A stretch of 64,000 bases of DNA from Vibrio sp. SNU_ST1 (GTDB taxonomy: Bacteria; Pseudomonadota; Gammaproteobacteria; Enterobacterales; Vibrionaceae), in NCBI RefSeq assembly GCF_030563405.1, contig NZ_CP130749.1:744001-808000 (forward strand), written 5' to 3'. The translations under genes were made by a program, and so were the position numbers. The notes beneath the pieces were generated by a model. It did not search any database and had not been told where the DNA came from. It saw only the letters and a list, made by a program, of their open reading frames with translations. This document shows positions 41,568 through 50,914 of the stretch, one piece after another; position 1 is the first letter of the stretch; each line of letters opens with the position of its first letter.

Positions 41568-42767
41568 ATGCTGATCGAACCTATTATTAAGGGTGTGGTG
41601 GCCAAAAGCGCTCACCCTCTAGGCTGTCAAGAAGCCGTAAAGCAACAAATCAAGTTTGTTAAGTGTGCGCCGCAGATCAAAGATGGCCCTAAGCGAGTGC
41701 TGATTATCGGTGCTTCATCTGGCTTTGGCCTTGCCGCTCGCATTGCCCTTACTTTTGGCGGTGCAAAAGCTGACACCATCGGCGTCTCATTCGAGCGCGG
41801 TCCTAACGAAAAATCCCTAGGTAGCGCTGGTTGGTACAACAACATCTACTTCAAGAAAGAAGCCGAACGAGAGCAACGCACTGCTATCAACATTGTTGGC
41901 GACGCATTTTCACAAGAAACACGTTCACAAGTTGTCGAAGCCATTGAAACCTACTTCGAAGGTGAAGTAGATCTGATTATCTACAGCTTAGCCGCTGGCG
42001 TAAGACCCAAACCAAATACCGAAGAATTCTGGCGCTCTGCCATTAAGCCAATCGGTGAAAGCGTGACTGGAGCGACTATCTCACTAGAGCACGACAACTG
42101 GGTGACCAACACACTTGATGCTGCAACGGAAGAAGAAGCCGAAAGCACACTTAAAGTCATGGGCGGCGAAGATTGGGAACAGTGGATAGATGAGCTGATC
42201 AATGCTGAGTCTATTGCCCCAGGTTGCAAAACCATTGCTTTTTCTTACGTTGGTCCAGAAGTCACACACGCTATCTACTTAGACGGTACTTTGGGCCGCG
42301 CTAAAATAGACCTTCATCAAACAAGTCACGCACTTAACCTTGAACTAGCAAACTTTGGCGGTAATGCTTACGCGACCGTGTGTAAGGCACTCGTCACCAA
42401 AGCCAGTGTATTCATTCCGGGGTTAAGTCCTTACCTACTCGCTTTATATAAAGTGATGAAAGAGAAAGAGACGCACGAAGGCTGTATCCAGCAAATGCAA
42501 CGCTTATTCAGCAGCAAACTGTACGGGCAAACCAAAGTACCACTTGATGGCGAGCGCCTAATTCGGATGGATGAATGGGAACTCGACCCAGAAACCCAAG
42601 CTCATGTGACTGAACTACTTGAAGCTATGGATGAAAACAACTTCCAATCAATCGGTGACTATCAAGGTTTTAAAGAAGAGTTTTTACAGTTGAACGGTTT
42701 TGCTCAACCATCGGTAGACTATAAAGAGAAACTTAACACTGATGATTTTATAAAGTTAAAGCCTTAA
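41568..42767 (+). CDS. fabV: Enoyl-ACP/CoA reductase FabV
   Basis: 399 residues. The FabV start MLIEPIIKGVVAKSAHPLGC, the extended NAD loop RVLIIGASSGFGLAARIALT and the catalytic Tyr-x8-Lys YLDGTLGRAK are present; the C-terminus has SGKETHEGCIQQMQRLF-like sequence (KEKETHEGCIQQMQRL). FabV reduces trans-2-enoyl-ACP in fatty acid synthesis and is triclosan resistant; first described in V. cholerae. It is monocistronic with its own terminator. Confidence 0.96.
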   Translation: MLIEPIIKGVVAKSAHPLGCQEAVKQQIKFVKCAPQIKDGPKRVLIIGASSGFGLAARIALTFGGAKADTIGVSFERGPNEKSLGSAGWYNNIYFKKEAEREQRTAINIVGDAFSQETRSQVVEAIETYFEGEVDLIIYSLAAGVRPKPNTEEFWRSAIKPIGESVTGATISLEHDNWVTNTLDAATEEEAESTLKVMGGEDWEQWIDELINAESIAPGCKTIAFSYVGPEVTHAIYLDGTLGRAKIDLHQTSHALNLELANFGGNAYATVCKALVTKASVFIPGLSPYLLALYKVMKEKETHEGCIQQMQRLFSSKLYGQTKVPLDGERLIRMDEWELDPETQAHVTELLEAMDENNFQSIGDYQGFKEEFLQLNGFAQPSVDYKEKLNTDDFIKLKP

Positions 42768-42807
42768 TCGAAACTTATCTCATTACTGAGATCCAGATTC
42801 ACATTTG

Positions 42808-42838
42808 AAAACCTTCGCAAAATTGCGGAGGTTTTTTT
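42808..42838 (+). terminator. Terminator of fabV
   Basis: AAACCTTCGCA / TGCGGAGGTTT, 11 bp with one G-T pair and loop AAAT, followed by T's. Confidence 0.88.
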
Positions 42839-42945
42839 GTGCAACATTTCTTATACTTAGTTAATGTAATATTCACAGTTTATTTGGTTCATCTTAATTA
42901 ACACAGGATGTGTTGATGCATTTAGCATAATTGACTCGGAGTCAT

Positions 42946-44853
42946 ATGAAGAAGATAAAAACGATAGACTTAGATATCCCTGACGATATGGCCTCCAGCT
43001 GGCAGAATATTGTCGACCTCTTGGCTCAAATCACTCAAGTGCCTGCCGCACTTATCATGCGTGTTCATACCAACTACATTGAAGTTTTCTCTACCAGCCA
43101 CAGTCAGGATAACCCTTATAACAAAGGCGATTCTGAAACATTAGGAAATGGGCTTTACTGCGAAACAGTGATGGAGTCTCAGCAGCAGCTTTTAGTACCC
43201 AATGCGCTTGCCGATGTTGATTGGAAAAACAACCCCGACACAAAGCTTGGCTTAATCTCTTATTGTGGCATTCCGCTATGTTGGCCTAACGGCGAATTGT
43301 TCGGCACCATTTGTATCTTGGACTCGAAAGAAAATCACTACACGCCTACTTATATTAAGCTATTAGACAGCTTTCGCACCTCGATAGAATCTCAACTAAA
43401 AACCTTGTTTCAACACGCGAAGCTCACTCAAATGAATCGTGACTTAAAAAGCCGTGTTGCTAATCGCACAAAAGACCTCGCGAGTCTTAATTATTCATTA
43501 AACCAAGAGATTGATAAGCGAAGAGCGGCAGAACAAGAGATCAATTTCCAAAAAAATCATGACCTCGGCACGGGCTTTTTGAACCGAAGTGCATTTGAGT
43601 CGCGCTTAGATCAGAAGTTGGCGTCACAACAAAGGTTTACAGGTGGCTCACTCGCGGTAATCCATATTGGATTTACTAATGGCAGGCGCATTCAAGCTCG
43701 ATATGGCTACAACGCGTTAGACCAAGTGTTGGTTGAATACCGACAACGCATCGACAGTATCTCTGATATTGAGGTGCTAACTGCGCGCCCTACTTCGGTT
43801 GACCTTGTGTTGGCGTTCAGCGTTAAAGATTTGCACCAGCGTATCGAAGAACTATGCCAGACATTAGTAAAAGTGGGTCATTCAGAATTTGACATCGGTA
43901 GTGACAAAGTTCATCTGCATGCCTTTATAGGGATTGCGATTACTGATCACGACGATGGTGCTGACAGCATTATCCAAAAATCTTCAGAAGCGATGCTGGC
44001 ATGTAAAGATTCTGGACAGAAGTTCGCTTACTATTCTCAGTCTCATGCTGAAGAACAAAGTCATATTAATAAGATTGAAGGTTATTTGCTCCAAGCGGTT
44101 CGTAATGATGACCTTATGCTCTATTTTCAGCCTAAAGTATGCCCGTTGACTCATCGCTGGGTTGGTGCAGAGGCTCTACTGCGTTGGCGACATCCCGTTC
44201 TGGGAGACGTCTCTAACGAAACCTTAATACACATGGCCGAGCAAAACGGGTTGATTTTCGAAGTGGGAAATTTTGCTCTGCGTAACGCGATTGAGCAAGC
44301 GAAAGAGTGGTCCGAATACGTTGAAGATTTCAAAATAGCCGTCAACATATCTGCTATTCAATTAAAGAATGTTGATTTCGCAGACCAAATTATTCACCTG
44401 TTGGAGACCTATCACCTAGAACCTCATTTCTTAGAACTTGAAGTCACGGAAAGTTGCCTCATAGCAGATGAAGTCGTCGCGAAAAATACATTGGAATCGT
44501 TACACAACATTGGCATTACATTGTCACTGGACGACTTTGGTACGGGCTATGCCTCATTTAGTTACCTTAAGAAATTTCCATTCGATACGATTAAAATTGA
44601 TAAGAGCTTCATCGACCAAATGCTCAATTCACAGGAAGACACGGAGATCGTTCGGTCCATAGTCCAAATCGCGAAAAAGCTCGACTTAAAAGTAACAATT
44701 GAAGGCATAGAATCGGAAGTTCAGGAGCAATTTATCATCAATGAAGGTTGTGATGTGGGACAAGGTTACCTTTATGGCAAGCCAATGCCGAGCCAAGAAT
44801 TCGAACACAGCTTAATCAATCAAAACTATTTGGGGACAACTCGTTACGCTTAA
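42946..44853 (+). CDS. GAF - degenerate GGDEF - EAL phosphodiesterase
   Basis: 635 residues from ATG 42946, which has GGAG 5-6 bp upstream. Residues about 20-165 are a GAF domain (LYCETVMESQQQLLVPNALA, ISYCGIPLCWPNGELFGTIC). A coiled coil (about 165-205) leads to a GGDEF domain that has lost its active-site motif (TARPTSVDLVLAF where GGDEF would lie). The EAL domain is intact: AEALLRW, NISAIQL, ELEVTESCL, DDFGTGYASFSYL, IKIDKSFI, TIEGIES and GYLYGKPMP. It should hydrolyse c-di-GMP, with the GAF sensing a ligand. It is the only c-di-GMP hydrolase seen here against two cyclases. Confidence 0.92.
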   Translation: MKKIKTIDLDIPDDMASSWQNIVDLLAQITQVPAALIMRVHTNYIEVFSTSHSQDNPYNKGDSETLGNGLYCETVMESQQQLLVPNALADVDWKNNPDTKLGLISYCGIPLCWPNGELFGTICILDSKENHYTPTYIKLLDSFRTSIESQLKTLFQHAKLTQMNRDLKSRVANRTKDLASLNYSLNQEIDKRRAAEQEINFQKNHDLGTGFLNRSAFESRLDQKLASQQRFTGGSLAVIHIGFTNGRRIQARYGYNALDQVLVEYRQRIDSISDIEVLTARPTSVDLVLAFSVKDLHQRIEELCQTLVKVGHSEFDIGSDKVHLHAFIGIAITDHDDGADSIIQKSSEAMLACKDSGQKFAYYSQSHAEEQSHINKIEGYLLQAVRNDDLMLYFQPKVCPLTHRWVGAEALLRWRHPVLGDVSNETLIHMAEQNGLIFEVGNFALRNAIEQAKEWSEYVEDFKIAVNISAIQLKNVDFADQIIHLLETYHLEPHFLELEVTESCLIADEVVAKNTLESLHNIGITLSLDDFGTGYASFSYLKKFPFDTIKIDKSFIDQMLNSQEDTEIVRSIVQIAKKLDLKVTIEGIESEVQEQFIINEGCDVGQGYLYGKPMPSQEFEHSLINQNYLGTTRYA

Positions 44854-44971
44854 AGCGAAAAAGAGCACTTTGTTTTGGATTTAGGCCTACTTTCTCTTTA
44901 CTCTATAGGTGGTGATTTTTATAATCGCCGCCTTTCTGTTTTATCTTCCCTTTATATAGGCATTCCTCGTT

Positions 44972-46633
44972 ATGGATCAGTTGACTGCAAAGCTTAAAAA
45001 GCTCGAAAAACAAAACTTCCGCGCATATCAACAAATTAAAGGTCAATACGACTTTGCTGATTTCGAATTACACATCGACCACGTTCAAGGTGACCCATAT
45101 GCATCTTCTTCACGTTTTCGCGCAACACGCGCTTGGTCGTTAACAGGGTTAGGTTGGCTGAAAGAAAAGTCTTACGAATACCAAGTAGCAGCTCGTGATT
45201 TTATTGCACGTAGCTTCTCTGAATTTGCTAAGCAAGAAGCGACCGTGTCTATCGCACTAACGGGTCAGACTGTGTTGGATAACACATCTGTGGTTTTCAC
45301 CGAGCACGGTATCGAAATCCGTTTTCGTATCAACCTACCTGCTGATGGTCGTAGTATTCTTGCAAAGAAAGCAATCAACATCATTACGTTCTATTTACCT
45401 AAGTTTATTCGTCGTGCAACGCTTGAACGCGAACTTAACATTGAAGCGATGATTAAGCATTGTGAAGCGATTGAAGACCAAGATGCATTGCGTGCTCAAT
45501 TGGAAGAAAACAACCTAGCGGCATTCGTTGCAAATGGCAGTGTATTACCTCGTATTGCAGGTAACTGCGACCTGCCAATGAAAGGCGCGGTTCCTTTTCT
45601 AGCACCAGAGTCTTTAAGTGTGACGCTAAACACGCCAAACCAAGGTGATGTGACTGGCCTAGGTATTCCTAAAGGCATCACGCTGATCGTTGGTGGTGGT
45701 TTCCATGGTAAATCTACACTATTGAACGCCGTTGAACGTTCTATCTACAACCATATTCCTGGTGATGGTCGTGAAGGTATCGTGACTGCGACTGATACGA
45801 TGAAGATCCGTGCTGAAGATGGCCGATGTGTACATAACTTGAATCTTTCAAACTACATCAACCATTTACCAATGCAGAAAGACACATCTAATTTCAGCAC
45901 ACAAGATGCATCAGGTTCTACATCGCAAGCGGCTTGGCTACAAGAATCGATTGAAGCAGGCGTTCAAACACTACTTATTGATGAAGATACGTCAGCGACT
46001 AATTTCATGATTCGTGACGAACGTATGCAAGCGCTAGTATCAAAAGGTGCTGAGCCAATCACTCCACTTGTTGACCGTATTGGTCAACTACGTGAAGAGA
46101 TGGATATCTCTACCATTGTTGTAATGGGTGGTTCTGGCGATTACCTAGACGTGGCTGACACTGTGATTCAAATGCACGACTACCAAGCAGTAGACGTAAC
46201 TGATAAAGCACAAGAAGTGATAGCTCAACACCCAACTCAACGAACTAACGAATGTGAGACCGCATTAGAAACGTTTGTTCCTCGCTCGTTAAACCGCGCT
46301 GCATTGATGAACATTCTTACTGACGGCAAATTCCGAGTTAACGCGAAAGGCAAAGAGTCACTGCGTTTTGGTAAGGAATTCGCGGACCTTTCTGCATTAG
46401 AGCAGTTAGAGTCAACGTCAGAAGTGAACGCGATTGGTTGGGCATGGTTCCAGTTTGCACAAACTCCAGGTTGGTCAAACAACCCTGCTAAAGAGTTTAG
46501 CGCTATCTTAAGCGATGAGTGGCACGTGAACATGCCAAACTACGGTGACTTAGCGAAACCAAGAGTATTGGATGTAATGGCCGCTCTAAACCGTATGCGT
46601 AAATCTCAGTTCAAACCTTCGAACTCGAACTAA
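44972..46633 (+). CDS. ABC-class ATPase (PF09818 family)
   Basis: 553 residues, soluble. A P-loop VGGGFHGKSTLLNAVE and a Walker B TLLIDEDTSATNFMIRD are clear, with a later VVMGGSGDYLDVADTVIQM. This is the family of predicted ABC-class ATPases that older annotation mislabels as isopentenyl-diphosphate isomerase. There is no membrane partner. The biological role is unknown. It is monocistronic and has a terminator. Confidence 0.82.
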   Translation: MDQLTAKLKKLEKQNFRAYQQIKGQYDFADFELHIDHVQGDPYASSSRFRATRAWSLTGLGWLKEKSYEYQVAARDFIARSFSEFAKQEATVSIALTGQTVLDNTSVVFTEHGIEIRFRINLPADGRSILAKKAINIITFYLPKFIRRATLERELNIEAMIKHCEAIEDQDALRAQLEENNLAAFVANGSVLPRIAGNCDLPMKGAVPFLAPESLSVTLNTPNQGDVTGLGIPKGITLIVGGGFHGKSTLLNAVERSIYNHIPGDGREGIVTATDTMKIRAEDGRCVHNLNLSNYINHLPMQKDTSNFSTQDASGSTSQAAWLQESIEAGVQTLLIDEDTSATNFMIRDERMQALVSKGAEPITPLVDRIGQLREEMDISTIVVMGGSGDYLDVADTVIQMHDYQAVDVTDKAQEVIAQHPTQRTNECETALETFVPRSLNRAALMNILTDGKFRVNAKGKESLRFGKEFADLSALEQLESTSEVNAIGWAWFQFAQTPGWSNNPAKEFSAILSDEWHVNMPNYGDLAKPRVLDVMAALNRMRKSQFKPSNSN

Positions 46634-46662
46634 TACCTCGCGTTAAATTAATCTTTATTATT

Positions 46663-46693
46663 ACGGCTCTCATTTATGCGGGCCGTTTTTTTT
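46663..46693 (+). terminator. Terminator after the ABC-class ATPase gene
   Basis: ACGGC and GCCGT with a mostly unpaired 14-nt inner loop (some CTC/GCGG pairing), followed by eight T's. Confidence 0.7.
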
Positions 46694-46873
46694 CGTTCAA
46701 TTCTTATATTTCTACCTGATTCGCCCACTCTTTACGTGACTACATTGTTGGTCAGCGCTTTAATCATATAAATCCCAAAAATCATGACACAGCTTTTACA
46801 AAACTATGGCGATATTCAGATAAAGTTCCGACTCGATAGGTGTAACTAAATGTAACAGACTCTTGAGGCTTCA

Positions 46874-48772
46874 ATGAATCATAAACGCGTTAAGATGCGT
46901 GACCATAAAATCGAAGTAAACCTATTCAAAAACCGTGTAATCGTGGCGTTTTGTGGGATCTTACTGTTCACTCTCGTCTTAGTCGCCAACCTGTACCGAC
47001 TTCAAGTCGACAATTTTGAAAGCTATCAAACTCGTGCGGATGGCAACAGAATCAAAGTATTGCCTATCGCCCCTACTCGCGGGCTAATTTACGATCGTAA
47101 TGGTGTGTTGCTTGCCGAGAACAAGCTTGTATTTAATCTGACGATGATTCCCGAACAAACCGATGATGTCGATACCATGCTCGCCAAGCTAGACAAATAT
47201 ATCCCGCGTGATGTTGAGCAGATCGCTCGATTCAAAAAACGTTATCACAACACGCGCCGTTTCAAATCTGTCACTATATTAGAGAACCTAAGTGAAGAAG
47301 AGATTGCTAAGTTCTCGGTGCACCAGTACCAATTCCCCGGCTTATCGATTGATACTAACTTAAAGCGCTTTTACCCAAATGGAGAGGTGCTGACGCATGT
47401 CTTAGGGTATGTGGCACACATCAACGATAGTGACCTAAAGAAGCTAGAAGAAAAAGGCATCGAAGCGAATTATCAAGCGACTACTATTATTGGTAAGCTT
47501 GGTGTAGAACGCTATTACGAAGATATCCTACACGGAACCAAAGGCTATCAAGAAGTTGAAGTAAACAGCCGTGGCCGTGTTGTTCGGACTATTGAGTATG
47601 TGCCGCCGGTTGCAGGTAAAGACATCGTGTTAAATATTGACCTTAAACTGCAAAAATACGTATTTGAACAACTTGATCACCGAACCGGAAGTGCGGTTAT
47701 CCTCGATCCAAAAGACAACAGTGTATTGGCGATGGCATCTAGCCCAAGTTATGACCCTAATCTATTTGTCGATGGCATTTCGAGTAAGAACTACCAACGT
47801 CTATTAAATGACCCTGCTCACCCGTTGGTAAATCGCACCACACTGGGCGTTTACCCTCCAGCATCCACCATAAAACCATTTATGGCGGTTGCTGGATTAC
47901 AAGAGCATGTTATATCAGAAAACACCATTCGTGATGATCACGGTTCATGGCAAATTCCCGGTTCCAAACGCAACTCTAAATCATGGCGAGACTGGAAACG
48001 CTGGGGTCATGGCCCGGTCGACGTAACTCAAGCCATTGAAGAGTCGGTGGATTCATTCTTCTATCAAACCGCCTTTGATTTAGGTATCGACCGCATCTCA
48101 AGTTGGATGAATCGCTTTGGTTTTGGTGAACCTACGGGCATCGATATCTATGAAGAAAGCACCGCCAATATGCCAACTCGAGAGTGGAAGATGATGCGTT
48201 ATCGTACCCCTTGGTATCAAGGTGACACCGTCCCTATTGGTATTGGCCAAGGTTATTGGACATCCACGCCAATGCAACTTGCCAAAGCAACCTCGGTACT
48301 GATTAACCATGGGAAGGTAATGTCACCTCATATCTTGAGAGCGACCTTAGATCACGGTGAAGATTTTGATACGCAAAAACTTGTTGAACCTGAGCCGATG
48401 CTATCGATCACTGAAGTACCAGACGAGATATGGGATGTACCTATTAATGCGATGCGACTCGTAAACCACGGCAGTCGAGGTAGCGGCAGACGTGCATTTA
48501 AAGGAACTGACTACACTAGCGGCGGTAAATCGGGTACAGCCCAAGTATTTGATCTTGCAAAAGATCAGGTCTACAACTCCAAGAAACTGGCTCGGCATTT
48601 ACTCGACCATGCGCTTTACACGGCCTTCGCACCTTACGAGCACCCTGAATATGTCGCGACTGTGGTCATCGAGCACGGTAATGGTGGTTCCAAGGTAGGT
48701 GCTCCTTATATCCGTAAAGTACTCGACTATGCATTCGAACATAAGAGTGGCGGAAGCAAAGATCACTCATAG
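46874..48772 (+). CDS. mrdA: Penicillin-binding protein 2 (mrdA-type), outside the rod cluster
   Basis: 632 residues, typical PBP2 length. A membrane anchor at about 26-47 is followed by the dimerisation domain (GLIYDRNGVLLAENK, LGYVAHINDSDLK) and the transpeptidase: STIK in YPPASTIKPFMA, SVD in EESVDSFFYQ and KSGT in GGKSGTAQVF, all intact. PBP2 makes lateral-wall peptidoglycan with RodA. Here no rodA, rlpA or rlmH flanks it, so it may be a second copy of the gene or a displaced one. MRDHK at residue 8 is an alternative start. Confidence 0.92.
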   Translation: MNHKRVKMRDHKIEVNLFKNRVIVAFCGILLFTLVLVANLYRLQVDNFESYQTRADGNRIKVLPIAPTRGLIYDRNGVLLAENKLVFNLTMIPEQTDDVDTMLAKLDKYIPRDVEQIARFKKRYHNTRRFKSVTILENLSEEEIAKFSVHQYQFPGLSIDTNLKRFYPNGEVLTHVLGYVAHINDSDLKKLEEKGIEANYQATTIIGKLGVERYYEDILHGTKGYQEVEVNSRGRVVRTIEYVPPVAGKDIVLNIDLKLQKYVFEQLDHRTGSAVILDPKDNSVLAMASSPSYDPNLFVDGISSKNYQRLLNDPAHPLVNRTTLGVYPPASTIKPFMAVAGLQEHVISENTIRDDHGSWQIPGSKRNSKSWRDWKRWGHGPVDVTQAIEESVDSFFYQTAFDLGIDRISSWMNRFGFGEPTGIDIYEESTANMPTREWKMMRYRTPWYQGDTVPIGIGQGYWTSTPMQLAKATSVLINHGKVMSPHILRATLDHGEDFDTQKLVEPEPMLSITEVPDEIWDVPINAMRLVNHGSRGSGRRAFKGTDYTSGGKSGTAQVFDLAKDQVYNSKKLARHLLDHALYTAFAPYEHPEYVATVVIEHGNGGSKVGAPYIRKVLDYAFEHKSGGSKDHS

Positions 48773-48849
48773 CACAATAAATGAAGTAAGGACAACGCTA
48801 AACCTGGTTACAACGTATAACCTAGTAACAACACAAGCGTAATGACGAC

Positions 48850-48886
48850 AAAGCCCCACTTGTGTCACTCACAACATGGGGCTTTT
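48850..48886. terminator. Terminator after the PBP2 gene
   Basis: AAAGCCCCA / TGGGGCTTTT with an inner TTGTG / CACAA stem. Convergent position also serves the DnaJ-related gene. Confidence 0.88.
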
Positions 48887-48956
48887 CAATTTTATATATA
48901 GGGCTTAAATTTCACTCTAAAGGGTCAATAAACAGCGCAGTAAGAGTTACGTTCGA

Positions 48957-49577
48957 TTATGAACTTCGTAATACATGCCACGCTTCACAAAGCGTCTGGA
49001 ATTTTGCCGTATTGCCCTCGTCTCTATCGGGATGCCACCTCAACGCCAGCTGTCGCCAACGCTTTCTTATTTCCTTATGCGTTGCGTCTAAAGGGAGACC
49101 AAATAACTTCAATGCACGGTTTTTATCTAAATTGAGCGTATCAGCGCCAACAAACTTTCTGTACCGAGTCCAAAACTCGTTCAGCAGCCTTTTGACTTCA
49201 CCTTCATCCGCTTCATAGTTAGTCCAATTCGTATAGTAGTCTCGAAGTGGATCTTGATGATCAATGCTGTGGCTATTTCCATGATAGCTTCCATTCATCA
49301 ATTCAATATCCATTGCTTGAACTTGAAGCCAACCATCAGGGTGCAACGTTTCTTGGAGCTGATACAGCGCATTCATAATGAGAAAGTTCTTTTTAAATAA
49401 TTCCTTCTCGGGTGCAGCATCTAAAACAGGCATAAACCCAAGGTCGTTTAGATGAGCCGCCAGTGTGTGTACTTTCCATCCACTTGGTTTTCGCTTAAGC
49501 ACTTCCATAATGGGCCAAAGCAAAGGGTTCTCCATATGGCTATGAAAGCTTGCTCTCACACCTTGATTATTCGACAT
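48957..49577 (-). CDS. DnaJ-related protein (J domain at C-terminus)
   Basis: 206 residues. The N-terminal part (ENPLLWPIMEVLKRKPSGWK, VHTLAAHLNDLGFMPVLD) matches the DNAJ_related domain as I recall. The C-terminal 55 residues form a J domain (ALKLFGLPLDATHKEIRKRW) with the essential HPD in LRWHPDRDEG. It should stimulate an Hsp70 ATPase; the client is unknown. Four 8-bp repeats lie 25 bp upstream of the start. Confidence 0.85.
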   Translation of the reverse strand: MSNNQGVRASFHSHMENPLLWPIMEVLKRKPSGWKVHTLAAHLNDLGFMPVLDAAPEKELFKKNFLIMNALYQLQETLHPDGWLQVQAMDIELMNGSYHGNSHSIDHQDPLRDYYTNWTNYEADEGEVKRLLNEFWTRYRKFVGADTLNLDKNRALKLFGLPLDATHKEIRKRWRQLALRWHPDRDEGNTAKFQTLCEAWHVLRSS

Positions 49578-49601
49578 AGTTGGCTCATTTGCGTTATTAA
49601 G

Positions 49602-49633
49602 TTGTTAGCTTGTTAGCTTGTTAGCTTGTTAGG
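49602..49633. repeat. 8-bp tandem repeat, four copies
   Basis: TTGTTAGC three times and then TTGTTAGG. It starts 25 bp upstream of the DnaJ-related gene start (minus strand), inside its leader or promoter. Slippage could change spacing and so expression. Confidence 0.9.
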
Positions 49634-49782
49634 CATGATGAACAAGCCCTAGGTCAGTGGGCTGACTTCTCTTAATTGAAAGCGATTTTCTACGATTTGT
49701 CGAGCTTAATGGAACACCACATTCAATTGCTTGGCTCAAGAGCCCGTTATCCATCAAAATTACGCAGCTAAGGTGACCAGTA

Positions 49783-49810
49783 ATTGACTATGATTGACTA
49801 TGATTGACAT
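49783..49810. repeat. 10-bp tandem repeat, 2.8 copies
   Basis: ATTGACTATG twice and then ATTGACAT. Each unit includes TTGAC, resembling a -35 element. It lies between two divergently spaced genes, near the 2OG oxygenase terminator. Confidence 0.85.
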
Positions 49811-49829
49811 TGCTCTTTGGAAAAACAAA

Positions 49830-49856
49830 AAAGGCCAGCAATTTTGCTGACCTTTC
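49830..49856 (-). terminator. Terminator of the 2OG oxygenase gene
   Basis: AAGGCCAGCA / TGCTGACCTT with A/T flanks; on the minus strand it follows the gene closely. Confidence 0.8.
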
Positions 49857-49878
49857 AAAGACATATCAGTAGCTCTAA

Positions 49879-50718
49879 CTACATAACGCCAAGCTCTCTT
49901 AAACGTTCGACTAGGTACTCGCGAGCTGTGTACTTTTCAGACAAAACCACTTCTGGTTTCGGGTGAAGAAATAGAGGTAAAGAAATACGAGATTTCTCTT
50001 GGCGTTCACCTGATGGATTAATTACACGGTGACTTGTCGATGGGAAGTAACCATCAGATGCTTCTTGAAGCATGTCACCAATGTTAATGATCATGCTGCC
50101 AAAGTCACAAGGTACGTCTAGCCAATCACCATTTTGAGATTGAACTTGAAGACCCGGCTCGTTTGCTGCTGGAAGAATGGTAATCAGGTTAATATCTTCA
50201 TGAGCTGCCGCACGGATAGCACCTGGCTCTTCATCGCCTTGCATTGGTGGGTAATGAAGGACGCGAAGTAGAGTCTGATCACTTCCATTGATCATTTCTG
50301 ACAATGCAATAGAAAATTTCTCTTGTACTTCTACAGGTGCGTGTACTTCAATCCAGCCTAGTAGCTCTTCTGCAAAAGCGTTCGCACGTTCATAGTAATC
50401 TAGAATCTGCTCTTTCAGTTGCTCAGGGATTTGGCCCCAAGGATATACATGGAAGAACTCTTTAATGTCTTTTACCGTGTTGCCTTTTGCAACTTCAGAC
50501 ACTGAAGGCGGAAAATATCCATCTTGAGTGTCAACATTAAATTGGAAGTTCTCTTTCTCTTTTGTAATGAAGAATTGGTACCAGTTTTCGTAAATAGACT
50601 CAACAAGCTCTTTCGGGATTGGGTGGTTCTTAAGAACACCAAAACCAGTTTCACGTAGAGAGCGAACAAATTGTTCTGCTGCGTCGTCAGCAAGGTAATC
50701 GACAGTTTCCAGTTTCAT
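49879..50718 (-). CDS. 2OG-Fe(II) oxygenase, isopenicillin N synthase family
   Basis: 279 residues. The iron ligands appear as HED in AAHEDINLITIL and the distal His in STSHRVINPSG; the cosubstrate Arg is in KSRISLPLFLHP. The N-terminal jelly-roll part starts LETVDYLADDAAEQFVRSL and GFGVLKNHPIP. It should couple 2-oxoglutarate decarboxylation to oxidation of an unknown substrate. No biosynthetic cluster surrounds it. Monocistronic. Confidence 0.85.
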   Translation of the reverse strand: MKLETVDYLADDAAEQFVRSLRETGFGVLKNHPIPKELVESIYENWYQFFITKEKENFQFNVDTQDGYFPPSVSEVAKGNTVKDIKEFFHVYPWGQIPEQLKEQILDYYERANAFAEELLGWIEVHAPVEVQEKFSIALSEMINGSDQTLLRVLHYPPMQGDEEPGAIRAAAHEDINLITILPAANEPGLQVQSQNGDWLDVPCDFGSMIINIGDMLQEASDGYFPSTSHRVINPSGERQEKSRISLPLFLHPKPEVVLSEKYTAREYLVERLRELGVM

Positions 50719-50914
50719 GACTTTCTTTCTTGTTATGTAGTAATAGAGCGATTTTAAGGATCGCTTTGTTGTAAATCAAACTTTTGTGAAACTCTAGCAA
50801 CCGTTTGTCGAGATACTGGGCGATAACACTACTTTTCAACAAATCTGGTGATTAGATCTCAATTGAACACTGTTCATTATTATGTAACTATACAAAAAAC
50901 TTATAAAGGATCTG

